A stretch of 51,728 nucleotides of DNA from Candidatus Levyibacteriota bacterium (GCA_027459745.1 DAIDHL010000009.1:1-51728); one strand, 5' to 3'; shown: positions 24,154 through 32,442, counted from the stretch's first letter. Numbers and translations: made by a program. The notes: generated by a model not told the origin, from the sequence alone.

Positions 24154-24537
24154 ATGAATAATTTGAAAGTTCTTATTTACGTTGAGAGTCGCTATAAAGT
24201 CGATCGAAAACGTATTAAGACTAGTATTGCTAATGTGCTCACTCAGCAAGGAATCTCCGCGCCCGTTGAAGTTTCAATTGCGATTATAGGTGATCGTAAA
24301 ATGCGTGGTTTGAATCTTAAGTATCGTAACTTGGATAAAGTTTCCAATGTGTTATCTTTTCCTTTAAATGAAGGTGAGCAAATGCCTTTACCGGCGGGAG
24401 TTTTGCGCTTGGGTGATATAGTTATATCTTATCCGGAGATCATTCGTGAAGCATCCCGTGAGGAAGTATTAGTTGATGATAAAATTGATCAATTAATTCG
24501 TCACGGATTATTGCATTTGCTAGGTATCCACCACTAA
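24154..24537 (+). CDS. ybeY: Endoribonuclease YbeY (C-terminally short)
   Basis: YbeY is a zinc RNase in rRNA maturation and quality control. The domain core VSIAIIGDRKMRGLNLKYRNLDKVSNVLSFPLNE and the metal motif HGLLHLLGIHH are present. The three His ligands fit the family spacing (H-x3-H-x5-H), with His replacing the usual Asp before the last His. The protein (127 residues) ends exactly at that last His, whereas most homologues continue about 20 residues. AGGGGG stands six bases before the ATG. Confidence 0.88.
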   Translation: MNNLKVLIYVESRYKVDRKRIKTSIANVLTQQGISAPVEVSIAIIGDRKMRGLNLKYRNLDKVSNVLSFPLNEGEQMPLPAGVLRLGDIVISYPEIIREASREEVLVDDKIDQLIRHGLLHLLGIHH

Positions 24538-24633
24538 GTATTAATTATAAGATATTAGAGGCTATAAATTACAACTTAACATTCTTAATGTATTTTTGCA
24601 TAATACATAGTACTTGATACATAATACTAACCT

Positions 24634-26328
24634 ATGGTTTTTTATCGCAAATATCGTCCACAAATAATTGATGATTTAGATAATACCCAGATAAGAGAAA
24701 AAATTTCTGCATTACTAGCCAATGCTATCAGTAAAAAGAACGATATTCCGCATGCTTTTTTGTTCACAGGACCGAAAGGGTTAGGTAAAACCTCCACTGC
24801 CAGATTGATTGCTAAAGCAGTTAATTGCGAACGAAATGCCTTCTCGAAAGTGAACGATGAGCAAAAAGTAGACGTTAAGAATTCTAAATTAAACACTGAA
24901 AATGAAGGTGCTAAATTGGAGATTTCCACCTCAAACCTACATCTTCCAATCTCCAATATTGAGCCTTGTAATATGTGTGGCCAATGTATAGCCATCACTA
25001 ACGGCAACAATTTGGACGTTATGGAAATTGATGCAGCCTCTAACCGAGGTATTGACGAAATCCGTGAACTAAAAGAAAAAATTAATCTTTCGCCAGTGCA
25101 ATCCCGCAAGAAAATATATATTATCGATGAAGTGCACATGCTGACTACAGAGGCTTTTAATGCTTTATTAAAGACATTAGAAGAACCTCCCGCACACGCT
25201 TTATTCATGCTGTGCACTACTGAAGAGCACAAAATTCCCTCAACTATTATTTCCCGCTGTTTTCATCTACAGTTTGCTTCTGCTACTCCAGACGAGTTAA
25301 AGCGTTCTCTACAAAGGATTATCGTTGGAGAAAAAATTAAAATTGAACCATTAGCTTTGGAGATGATTGCTAAATATGCTGATGGTGGCTTTCGTGATGG
25401 GACGAAATTGTTAGAGGAAGCTGTAGCCTTGTGCGGTGATGATGGGATAACAGTTGACTTAATCGAGAATAAATTACATATTGGCGGAATAGCTAAATCT
25501 GCTAAAGAATTTCTAGCACTGCTCAAGCAAGGTAAAACTAAATCGGCATTAGATTTTATAGAGAGGTTAGTGCAGGAGAAAGTTGATTTAGTTTACTTTA
25601 CACAAGGGTTGCTGAGCTTATTGCATGAACAGTTTTTAATCATTTTAGAAGCAAAAGAGATAACTGGTGATAATTTAACCCTGTCAGAAATTAAGGATTT
25701 AGTTAGTTTATTCAGTCAGGCTTACAGGGAGCTTAAATCAGCTTATTTGCCACAATTACCTTTGGAGATAGCGGTTGTTGAATGGGAGGATAGAAATAAA
25801 AAAGTAGGACAGGCAAGTTCAGAAATAAACCATAAGCACGATAAGAAAATATCCTTACGAGAAGAAGTCGGGGTTGAAGAACAGCCAGGAGTTAAGCAAG
25901 TACTCAAACATGAAGATGAGATTACTGTGTCACATTTGCGTAAACAAGTAGGTGCAATGGCCAAGATTAAGGCATTGTATGGAGAAGATAGTGTTGCCAA
26001 GCCCAAACCAGTTGAAGAAAACAATATTACAACACATTCGGTAAGTCTTTTGCATTTTTCTGTCCAGGATGAAATGACACCTGAATGGTTGGATTTGTTT
26101 TGGAAAAGTATTATTTCTGAGATGAAGAATTATAATCATACAATTGCAGGTGTTTTACGTAGTTGTAAAATAAAAGAATTTGATCGCAAGACTTTAACTA
26201 TAGAAGCAGCATATCAGTTTCATAAGGATAAGTTAGGAGAAGCAAAGACAATGACTAATTTAGAAGAAATATGTAAGGGTTTACTGGGTGGTCCTGTGGT
26301 AGTGAATGTAGTACTGCGGGATAGTTAG
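24634..26328 (+). CDS. dnaX: DNA polymerase III subunit gamma/tau
   Basis: Clamp-loader ATPase. The P-loop TGPKGLGKTS, the Walker B/DEVH box (IIDEVHMLTTEAFNALLKTLEEPP) and the sensor 1 region (TTEEHKIPSTIISRC) are clear. The zinc module has its first Cys at about 65 and CNMCGQC at 112-118. About 46 residues lie between them, where most homologues have about eight, an insertion encoded partly by an inverted repeat. The C-terminal region is short and Lys/Glu-rich. A CATAATACT element lies just before the ATG. It precedes ybaB and recR, a common grouping. Confidence 0.95.
   Translation: MVFYRKYRPQIIDDLDNTQIREKISALLANAISKKNDIPHAFLFTGPKGLGKTSTARLIAKAVNCERNAFSKVNDEQKVDVKNSKLNTENEGAKLEISTSNLHLPISNIEPCNMCGQCIAITNGNNLDVMEIDAASNRGIDEIRELKEKINLSPVQSRKKIYIIDEVHMLTTEAFNALLKTLEEPPAHALFMLCTTEEHKIPSTIISRCFHLQFASATPDELKRSLQRIIVGEKIKIEPLALEMIAKYADGGFRDGTKLLEEAVALCGDDGITVDLIENKLHIGGIAKSAKEFLALLKQGKTKSALDFIERLVQEKVDLVYFTQGLLSLLHEQFLIILEAKEITGDNLTLSEIKDLVSLFSQAYRELKSAYLPQLPLEIAVVEWEDRNKKVGQASSEINHKHDKKISLREEVGVEEQPGVKQVLKHEDEITVSHLRKQVGAMAKIKALYGEDSVAKPKPVEENNITTHSVSLLHFSVQDEMTPEWLDLFWKSIISEMKNYNHTIAGVLRSCKIKEFDRKTLTIEAAYQFHKDKLGEAKTMTNLEEICKGLLGGPVVVNVVLRDS
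24915..24957. repeat. Inverted repeat inside the dnaX insertion
   Basis: ATTGGAGATT (24915-24924) and AATCTCCAAT (24948-24957) are perfect 10-base inverted copies separated by 23 bases. They lie within the extra coding segment that splits the zinc module of DnaX. Confidence 0.6.
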
Positions 26329-26409
26329 TATAAAATACATGTAATAATGAAGACAGAAATTAGTAGAGATGATATAATATTATTAACTGAAAGGTGGTGA
26401 TTTTTATTT

Positions 26410-26697
26410 ATGAATAATCCATTTGCACAAATCGGTGAATTAAAAAAAATGAGAGATCAAGCAATGCAGATCCAGCGTTTATTGCAAGCCAAGACTATCA
26501 ATGTTTCTAAAAATGGGGTAGACGTGGTTATTACTGGTGACCAAAAAATTAAAGAAATCCATACGAATAATCGCTCGGATAAGGATATTATGGAAGCTGT
26601 AAATGAAGCTGTAAAGAAATCACAAGAGATAGCGGCCAAAGAATTACAATCTATGAGTGGAGGCCTCGGAGGTTTGTTAGGAGGAATGGGAAAGTAA
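26410..26697 (+). CDS. ybaB: YbaB/EbfC family nucleoid-associated protein
   Basis: A 95-residue YbaB-type DNA-binding protein. It opens MNNPFAQIGELKKMRDQAMQIQRLLQ, carries the VDVVITGDQKIKEIHTNNR strand pair, and ends Gly/Met-rich (GGLGGLLGGMGK). YbaB proteins bind DNA as dimers and are often encoded between dnaX and recR, as here. TATAAT (26373-26378) precedes a leader with the Shine-Dalgarno-like AAAGGTGGTG, about ten bases before the ATG. Confidence 0.92.
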   Translation: MNNPFAQIGELKKMRDQAMQIQRLLQAKTINVSKNGVDVVITGDQKIKEIHTNNRSDKDIMEAVNEAVKKSQEIAAKELQSMSGGLGGLLGGMGK

Positions 26698-26747
26698 AAA
26701 AACTGCAGCCCTAGTCTTATAGTATAGCTATTATTCCTCTTTTTTGC

Positions 26748-26753
26748 TATAAT
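26748..26753 (+). promoter_or_regulatory. Extended -10 of the 26760 gene
   Basis: TGC-TATAAT ends six bases before the ATG at 26760. No Shine-Dalgarno is visible, giving a leaderless layout. Confidence 0.65.
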
Positions 26754-26759
26754 CTCTTA

Positions 26760-27314
26760 ATGAGTAGAAATGAACGTGGATCTGTATATGGTTCAGATTG
26801 GCTAAACGTTAATAGAGTACTACCGGAAACTCAAATAACATTTACCCCTGAGCAAAAGATATATATTGATGAATTAAGAGCTCATAAGAAAACTTTTGAA
26901 GGATATTTCATAAATGCAGTTGTAGATAATACAGACGTTTCACGAGGTATAAGAGATTCTGTTAGAGATTTTGTAAATAGAGGCATGACTACAAAATCAG
27001 CTATGGTGAGAATGAACGAAAAAGAAGTGATTAGTATAGAAGATATACAATCGTCTGCAATGTTGACAGAACTAAATTTACCATCTGAAATATTTTCTCC
27101 ATTAAATAAACTTAATATTAGTGTACCAGACGCCTACATACTTATGGCAAATGACCTAATGACTATTGGTTTAAATCGTAAAAATATATTCAAGCTTCAA
27201 GAAAGATTATATGCATATCTTAGTGAACTAGCGCAATGGACGGCTAAAAATGTTAATTACACCTCTGCTTATATGCGTAATTTACCAGATTTTAGGCGTA
27301 GACGAGGATATTGA
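26760..27314 (+). CDS. Hypothetical protein (184 aa)
   Basis: Not recognised. The start is fixed by the TATAAT six bases upstream. The protein looks soluble and helical. An N-terminal polar region is followed by about 60 residues (DELRAHKKTFEGYFINAVVDNTD...), then a compact helical C-terminal domain (SPLNKLNISVPDAYILMANDLMTIGLNRKNIFKLQERLYAYLSELAQWT). It ends with a basic NLPDFRRRRGY. The DAYILMANDLMTIGL segment hints at a helix-hairpin or helix-turn-helix, but I cannot place it. It separates ybaB from prs. Confidence 0.6.
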   Translation: MSRNERGSVYGSDWLNVNRVLPETQITFTPEQKIYIDELRAHKKTFEGYFINAVVDNTDVSRGIRDSVRDFVNRGMTTKSAMVRMNEKEVISIEDIQSSAMLTELNLPSEIFSPLNKLNISVPDAYILMANDLMTIGLNRKNIFKLQERLYAYLSELAQWTAKNVNYTSAYMRNLPDFRRRRGY

Positions 27315-27333
27315 TTCTTCAATTGTATAACGT

Positions 27334-27339
27334 TACAAT
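27334..27339 (+). promoter_or_regulatory. -10 box of prs
   Basis: TACAAT ends six bases before the prs ATG at 27346, with no Shine-Dalgarno. Confidence 0.5.
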
Positions 27340-27345
27340 GTCAGA

Positions 27346-28272
27346 ATGAAGATTGTTGCCGGTAATTCCAATAAGGTTTTAGCCGAGGTAATAGCCAAAC
27401 AATTGGGTTTAAAACTGACTCCGCTGGAGATTTTTATTTTCCCCGATGGTGAGCGACGTATCAGAGTTTTGGAAAATGTGTTAGAGCAGGATTGTATTGT
27501 GGTTCAGCCCACTAGCCCCGATGTGGACACAAATTATATTGAGTTATTTCTGATTGTAGATGCACTCAAACGTAATGGTGCACGTGACATTACGGTTATT
27601 ATGCCCTATATGGGTTACCAGCGGCAGGATCATCAGTTCCGTGATGGAGAGTGTGTGTCGCTGGAGGTTATGATTAAAGCAGTTGAATCATTGGGGGCCG
27701 ATAAAATAATCACTTTTGATATGCATTCTATTAGAATTCCCTCGCTTTTTCATATTCCTATCAAGCATTTGTCCGCCATTCCGCTGTTTGCCGAAACTAT
27801 TCGTAAAAATGGTTGGAAAAATGATGATACTATTTTAATCTCACCAGATATGGGTGGAATTAACAGAATTAAAAAATTATCTGAAGCTTTGGATGATATG
27901 CCTTATGCCAATGTGGTCAAAAATCGTGATTTGTCCACGGGTAAAGTAGTAGCAGCTAATATCGATTGTGAATCAAGTGCCTGGAAAAAGAAAACCTTTG
28001 AAGGGAAGAGATTAATTTTGGTTGACGATATGATCTCCAGCGGACATACAATTGATGAAGCTGGAAAGTTATTAAAAAAGCTGGATGCTGGTGAAATGTA
28101 TACTTTTGTGACGCATGCTATATTCTCCTCAGAAGCGCCAACGATTTTACAAACGTCCCTGATGGAAAACATCTATGTTACAGATAGTGTATTTGTGCCT
28201 AAAGAAAAACAATTTACCAAGTTGAAGATAGTCTCAATAGCCAAAGAAGTTGCTAAAGAGTTTAGTAAGTGA
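27346..28272 (+). CDS. prs: Ribose-phosphate pyrophosphokinase
   Basis: Makes PRPP from ribose-5-phosphate and ATP. It has the N-terminal IVAGNSNKVLAEVIAKQLG, FPDGERRIRV, the flexible MPYMGYQRQD loop and the PRPP-binding LILVDDMISSGHTIDEA. At 308 residues it is a normal length. DMHSIRIPSLFHIP stands where most enzymes have DLHSxQIQGFF, so the allosteric surface may differ. It would draw on the ribulose-5-phosphate made by the zwf-pgl-gnd route, once isomerised. Confidence 0.94.
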   Translation: MKIVAGNSNKVLAEVIAKQLGLKLTPLEIFIFPDGERRIRVLENVLEQDCIVVQPTSPDVDTNYIELFLIVDALKRNGARDITVIMPYMGYQRQDHQFRDGECVSLEVMIKAVESLGADKIITFDMHSIRIPSLFHIPIKHLSAIPLFAETIRKNGWKNDDTILISPDMGGINRIKKLSEALDDMPYANVVKNRDLSTGKVVAANIDCESSAWKKKTFEGKRLILVDDMISSGHTIDEAGKLLKKLDAGEMYTFVTHAIFSSEAPTILQTSLMENIYVTDSVFVPKEKQFTKLKIVSIAKEVAKEFSK

Positions 28273-28339
28273 TGTTGGGTTGTTCCAATAGAGCACTTCG
28301 CCACCTCTTCATTTTTGATTACTAGGGATGACAAAAAAG

Positions 28340-28373
28340 TTGACAAATTACAATATTTCTGTCAATTTATATT
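28340..28373 (+). promoter_or_regulatory. recR upstream region with inverted TTGACA/TGTCAA
   Basis: TTGACA (28340-28345) and its inverted copy TGTCAA (28360-28365) flank 14 bases. TATATT (28368-28373) ends nine bases before the recR ATG and may be its -10. The inverted pair could be an operator or chance. Confidence 0.35.
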
Positions 28374-28382
28374 GCGTTTATT

Positions 28383-29003
28383 ATGAGGATACCAAAAGCC
28401 ATACAAAATACAGTTGAAGCATTTGAAAGACTTCCTGGCGTAGGTCCAAAATCCGCTCAGAGGCTAACATATTATTTATTACATGTTCCTCAAGGTGAGT
28501 TAGATAAGTTTGCTATGGCGGTCCAGAATCTTAGAAAAGATACTATAATTTGCTCAGAGTGTTTGCTGATAGGAGAAACTGATCCCTGCTCAATCTGTAC
28601 CGATGAGCAACGCGATGATTCGTTACTATGCGTAGTGGAACAGCCTTTAGATGTTTTAGCTCTGGAAAAAAGCGGCAAGTTTAAAGGAATTTATCATGTG
28701 CTACATGGCAAGATTGATCCTCTGAATAACATTGGACCGGAAGAAATATATATTCCTCAACTGATAAGTCGTTTGCAAAAAGGGACCTCTTATTTAGGTA
28801 AGCCGATTAAAGAAGTTATTTTAGCAACTAATCCCACGATGGAAGGGGAAGCCACGGCTATGTACTTAGCAAAGCAGATAAAAAGTAAAAATTTGGGGAT
28901 AAAAGTATCCCGAATTGGCCGCGGTTTACCAACTGGGGCAGATTTGGAATATGCTGATAGTACTACACTTGATCAAGCCATGAATGGGAGAAGTGAGTAC
29001 TGA
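28383..29003 (+). CDS. recR: Recombination mediator protein RecR
   Basis: RecR acts with RecFO in loading RecA at gaps. The helix-hairpin-helix FERLPGVGPKSAQRLTYYLL is at residues ~13-32, the zinc finger C-x2-C ... C-x2-C reads CSECLLIGETDPCSIC, and the Toprim domain follows (LLCVVEQPLDVLALE, YHVLHGKIDPL). The 206-residue length is standard. It sits downstream of dnaX and ybaB as in many bacteria, but separated by two other genes. Confidence 0.95.
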   Translation: MRIPKAIQNTVEAFERLPGVGPKSAQRLTYYLLHVPQGELDKFAMAVQNLRKDTIICSECLLIGETDPCSICTDEQRDDSLLCVVEQPLDVLALEKSGKFKGIYHVLHGKIDPLNNIGPEEIYIPQLISRLQKGTSYLGKPIKEVILATNPTMEGEATAMYLAKQIKSKNLGIKVSRIGRGLPTGADLEYADSTTLDQAMNGRSEY

Positions 29004-29041
29004 TATGTCCACCGTACCGTTTTTCTTCTAGACAGCTGAAA

Positions 29042-29070
29042 TTGACTGTGTTATCAAACTAGAGTATAAT
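29042..29070 (+). promoter_or_regulatory. Textbook leaderless promoter of the 29079 gene
   Basis: TTGACT (29042-29047), 17 bases, TATAAT (29065-29070), then eight bases to the ATG. Confidence 0.75.
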
Positions 29071-29078
29071 TTGCGCTT

Positions 29079-29777
29079 ATGTTGCCAGAAAAATTGAATC
29101 ATATAAAGAGTCGAGTTAAAAAGGGCTACGAAGTAGCGAATGAAAGGCTAGGTATTATAGCGGGTTTGGGCTATATGGCTGCATCTGGTTATTCTCTTGC
29201 TAAAAAAGAAGATTTAGCAGCAGGTATCTGCCTCGGTAGTGCAGTTTCTTTAACCGCCTTGGATGGATATGTTGGTGCAAGAAGAGAAAGAAGAAGAAGT
29301 GAGATAGCACATACGCAAGGAGAGATAAAGGGATTAGAAACAGCTGAAACGTATATGCAAAAAGCATACAATACAGGATTTGAAAATGGGAGACAGCAAA
29401 TTTTAGGCGTGCTAGAAGAAGGAGTAGGTATGATAATTGTGGGACCAAAATCAGGAAAATTTACAGAAGAAGTGGCTAATAATATTCCAGTCTATACCTC
29501 GTTGGATGGAAAAACCAAAATCTCTTCGACAGACGATTTAATTGAATCATTAGGAGATCCGTTTAACGTGGCCAGACAGGTGATGTTGATAATGCATCAC
29601 TCAACAAAGAGACGTTTAAACATCAGAGAGATCGAAATATTAAGAAGAGCGAATAGTGCATTAAATCAAATACCCGGTTCAGAAGAAATGTTCTGTGAAC
29701 AAGGACAGGATGTAATAGGAGATATGAGGCAAGTGATAGAAGACTATGAGAAAAATCTTCCTCCAGCTTCAAATTGA
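29079..29777 (+). CDS. Hypothetical protein with hydrophobic N-terminal segment (232 aa)
   Basis: Not recognised. The start is fixed by the consensus promoter just upstream. Residues ~23-65 hold two moderately hydrophobic Ala/Gly-rich stretches (LGIIAGLGYMAASGYSLA and LAAGICLGSAVSLTALDGY), possibly a membrane hairpin. A basic, helical linker (ARRERRRSEIAHTQGEIKGLETAETYMQKAY) follows, then a mixed alpha/beta domain with GVGMIIVGPKSGKF and a Glu-rich helical end. It could be a membrane-associated cytoplasmic protein. No motif allows a functional call. Confidence 0.6.
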   Translation: MLPEKLNHIKSRVKKGYEVANERLGIIAGLGYMAASGYSLAKKEDLAAGICLGSAVSLTALDGYVGARRERRRSEIAHTQGEIKGLETAETYMQKAYNTGFENGRQQILGVLEEGVGMIIVGPKSGKFTEEVANNIPVYTSLDGKTKISSTDDLIESLGDPFNVARQVMLIMHHSTKRRLNIREIEILRRANSALNQIPGSEEMFCEQGQDVIGDMRQVIEDYEKNLPPASN

Positions 29778-29785
29778 AGTAAGTA

Positions 29786-30544
29786 TTAAATTTCTAATTC
29801 TGCTTGGAGGCCTAAGTGATCGGAGAGAGTTTCTGCAATAACCTCAAATTTATTTACTTTTATATCATCAGTTATATAGATATAATCAACCGCTATACCC
29901 GGTGGAAAGATCTCAACCGCGCGATGAGTTTGGGCATTAAGCGTATTGGTTATTTTATGCTCAGAGGTTAAATTACGCGCCAGAGTATCAAAGTTTTTGA
30001 TCAGTTGGGTATCAGGTCGTACATTAAAATCACCAGTCAAAATAAAAGGAGGCTGAACTTGCTTTAAATAGTCAACCAAAATATTGGCTTGATCAATCTT
30101 ATATGGCTCATCAAGTGGAGTTTTGCCCCAGGCTAAATGGGCATTAATAATATTAAAAGTTTTATTATCTCGTCTCAGTTTGAGGTATAAAGCATTGCGT
30201 GGGAGATCTTCAAAACTATCTTTCGGCAGCTCTTCATAATTATCAAATGGTTTCAGCTAAATAACATTTTGTTTTCTAAGAGAGAATTCGGGTTTGAAGA
30301 GAGTGGCATTACCAAAGTATGACTTACCATCAGAAGACCTCATCGTCTGAGTCAGGACACCTTGATAATCGAGTTGTTGTTTCAACTCTGTAAATACATC
30401 CAAATTATGATTGTAGCGATTGAGATTGCCGCTAGAAGCCTCCTGTAAATTTATGATGTCAAAATCGTTTTGGTGCAAAAAGTTGACAATTTTAGTTAAA
30501 AAACGTCCATTTTCACAATTGAGCTGCAAAAGTTTGATTAACAC
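29786..30544 (-). pseudogene. Endonuclease/exonuclease/phosphatase family protein with one in-frame amber codon
   Basis: Two fragments in the same frame make one EEP-family protein of 252 codons split by a single TAG at 30259-30257. The N-terminal part (GTG start at 30544) has LLQLNCENGR and FDIINLQEASSG, with the metal-binding Glu. The C-terminal part has INAHLAWGK, ILTGDFNVRPD and the closing SDHLGLQAELEI. These are the family's catalytic motifs, in order. A CAG to TAG change (reading VI-Q-LKPF) would explain the stop. TAG ends other genes here, so recoding is unlikely. It is a recent pseudogene, a sequence error or a readthrough case. Confidence 0.8.
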
Positions 30545-30619
30545 TTTTGCATTATGTCAAAACGAAGTTTGTTAGGCAAATTTACTCAGAATAAATAATA
30601 TGTTATAGTTTGAGACAAG

Positions 30620-31027
30620 ATGCGTATTCGAATCATTGTCTCTGCATTAATTGAAAAAGATGGAAGGTTCTTATTTGGTCGCAAAGCTCCCGGGGTGGGT
30701 CCTTATCCAGATCAATGGCTAATCATAGGGGGTGGATTGGAAGAGAAAGATGAAACAATAGAGGAGGCCTTAAAACGTGAAGTGAGGGAAGAAACTGGCT
30801 TGGAGATAAAGAATGTTCAACCAGTGCTGTTTGACGAAGATAGACGCGAGAAAAAAGGAGAAATGATTCACCAAATTTTTCTTACCTTTAAGGCTGATTG
30901 GTTAAGCGGTGAACCTCAAGCAGGTGATGATATTGTAAGTTTGCAATGGATTAAGCGAGAAGAATTATTAAAGATTGATACACCAGAAGTGACAACCAGA
31001 TTGCTGAAGAAGCTTAAATTAATTTAA
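30620..31027 (+). CDS. Nudix hydrolase
   Basis: A 135-residue Nudix protein with a complete Nudix box (GGGLEEKDETIEEALKREV followed by REETGLE). The start GRKAPGVGPYPDQWLIIGGG resembles the ADP-ribose/MutT-like group that recognises a nucleotide in front of the box. A TATAGT lies ten bases before the ATG. It is divergent from the broken EEP gene, sharing a 75-base region. Substrate unknown. It is one of two Nudix genes in the window (the other at 4514). Confidence 0.88.
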   Translation: MRIRIIVSALIEKDGRFLFGRKAPGVGPYPDQWLIIGGGLEEKDETIEEALKREVREETGLEIKNVQPVLFDEDRREKKGEMIHQIFLTFKADWLSGEPQAGDDIVSLQWIKREELLKIDTPEVTTRLLKKLKLI

Positions 31028-31032
31028 CGTGT

Positions 31033-31038
31033 TACAAT
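31033..31038 (+). promoter_or_regulatory. -10 box of the 31048 gene
   Basis: TACAAT ends nine bases before the ATG at 31048, inside the end region of the Nudix gene. Confidence 0.45.
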
Positions 31039-31047
31039 GTACTAACT

Positions 31048-31575
31048 ATGGCGGATGGAGATTTCGGAAGTGCTGTTTTTGAAACTTTGGCGGACGCTGG
31101 TAAGCGGTCTGTAAAAGTGGCGTCAGATCAAGCTAAACAGACTGTACAGGCCGCTATGAATCAGGTTACGGGCAGTGGGCAGTATGCTACCAAAGATGTA
31201 AAGTCTCCTACCAATGATAATCAAAATCCACAACAAGAACAGCAAGCACAGAATCAAGATCCTTTAAACAAACAGCAAAATCAGGCTAATCCTCAGACAC
31301 AAAACTCTCAAAATACTCAGCAAAAAACACCGGAGGAACAAAAAAAATTGGCTGAGACGAGGAAACAATTAATGGAGTTGCATAACAAAAATTATTTTGA
31401 GAAATTGGTCAATCCACCCAAGAAAAAAGAAGAAACAGCTCAAGAGAAAAATGAACGTGAAGAACAAGAAAAGATTCAAGCCGAGAATAAAAAGTTCGAA
31501 GAAGAGGAAAAGAAAAAACCCATCAAGCCACCTCAGACGGCCGAGACAAGAGCCGGTATGGGTGTAGGTGGCTAA
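31048..31575 (+). CDS. Low-complexity Gln/Lys/Glu-rich protein (175 aa)
   Basis: The N-terminal 40 residues form a helical start (FGSAVFETLADAGKRSVKVASDQ). A Gln/Asn/Pro-rich disordered stretch (about 60-95) follows, then a charged helix (LAETRKQLMELHNKNYFEKLVNPPKKKEE) and a Lys/Glu tail ending TRAGMGVGG. The tail layout reminds me of a small uncharacterised family seen in CPR genomes (DUF5660-like), but I cannot confirm that. It is followed after four bases by a small membrane protein gene. No function is proposed. Confidence 0.55.
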   Translation: MADGDFGSAVFETLADAGKRSVKVASDQAKQTVQAAMNQVTGSGQYATKDVKSPTNDNQNPQQEQQAQNQDPLNKQQNQANPQTQNSQNTQQKTPEEQKKLAETRKQLMELHNKNYFEKLVNPPKKKEETAQEKNEREEQEKIQAENKKFEEEEKKKPIKPPQTAETRAGMGVGG

Positions 31576-31579
31576 GCGT

Positions 31580-31702
31580 ATGGAAGTAGTAATGATCGTA
31601 ATAGGTGTTGGATTGGTGGTAGGGGCTTTTTATAGTGCCTGGTTGATGTGGAAGATAATTGATGATATTGAGAAAAAGAAGAAAAAGAGTAAAAGCTTAT
31701 AA
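31580..31702 (+). CDS. Very small single-helix membrane protein (40 aa)
   Basis: A 40-codon frame starting four bases after the previous stop. One transmembrane helix (VVMIVIGVGLVVGAFYSAWLMWKI) is followed by an acidic turn and a run of lysines (EKKKKKSKSL), the positive-inside pattern of a single-span protein. It is likely cotranscribed with the 31048 gene. The regular topology supports a real gene, though there is no recognised family. Confidence 0.5.
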   Translation: MEVVMIVIGVGLVVGAFYSAWLMWKIIDDIEKKKKKSKSL

Positions 31703-31731
31703 TACCTCACGTATGCTAGAATAAATTTATT

Positions 31732-32442
31732 ATGAATGAATCAGGTGAAGGTAATAGAGATCTTGCTCAAATGGCGCGTGAAATGAAGCAGCATTTTGGA
31801 GGTGATACTTCCTCACTGGAAAGCAAAAGCACAAATAATTCTTCAGAATCAAGGGAGGAAGACATAAATCAAATTTTTCATGATTATTCTAATTATGTAT
31901 TGGCTACTAATGAAGCAGCTTTAAAAGCTCAAGGTAAAGACAAAAAAGAACTTAGTGATGCACTTAAGTATATTAAGTCTCAGCTTGAATCTATGAAAGA
32001 GCAACTTAATTCGAGTCGAGAGAGTAGGCCAGCTATAGTGCAAGCGATGAAAGATGAATTATCTAAAGCAGGATTACATTATGGGGCAGATTCTTCAGAA
32101 AGCGTACAAACTGGAGAAAAAGAGCAAGGCGAAGATCAGCAAGCTGAAAATGCAAATGTTGTTGATAAAGAGAGTGAAAAAGAAGATAAACCAACAGACA
32201 AAGAAAGGTCTGCGGACGATATTTTACAAGAAATCAAACAGCAGGAGGTTGATGCAAAGAAAAAAAATGCCGGAGAGCATGGAGGAGAGCACGATCATGG
32301 TCATAGCCCGCATAAAAAACCTTTTATTTTGGTGCGAGCTTTCGCTCCAGTAATTCGTCCTGTGCTCGGAGTATTAAATTTGGGGAAAAAAGGTATCAAT
32401 GCAGTTTTGCACAAACTGCATCTAAGAAAAACCATTACATAA
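31732..32442 (+). CDS. Acidic coiled-coil-like hypothetical protein with basic C-terminus (236 aa)
   Basis: Not recognised. The first half is helical with heptad-like spacing (YIKSQLESMKEQLNSSRES), followed by a highly charged Glu/Lys/Asp/Gln region (about residues 105-180). Next comes a His cluster (EHGGEHDHGHSPHKK) and finally a basic amphipathic or membrane-associating helix (FAPVIRPVLGVLNLGKKGINAVLHKL). An extended -10 (TGC-TAGAAT) lies nine bases before the ATG. The His cluster might bind metal, which is inferred only from composition. Confidence 0.55.
   Translation: MNESGEGNRDLAQMAREMKQHFGGDTSSLESKSTNNSSESREEDINQIFHDYSNYVLATNEAALKAQGKDKKELSDALKYIKSQLESMKEQLNSSRESRPAIVQAMKDELSKAGLHYGADSSESVQTGEKEQGEDQQAENANVVDKESEKEDKPTDKERSADDILQEIKQQEVDAKKKNAGEHGGEHDHGHSPHKKPFILVRAFAPVIRPVLGVLNLGKKGINAVLHKLHLRKTIT

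Noticed and set aside
24642-25232. 196-codon minus-strand open frame
   Set aside because: It lies wholly opposite dnaX, which has all clamp-loader motifs; no start signal or family resemblance was seen.
30257-30259. UAG reassigned to an amino acid
   Set aside because: TAG ends tmk, the VOC gene, the 54-residue protein gene and dnaX, where it fits the expected protein ends, so a code change is unlikely.
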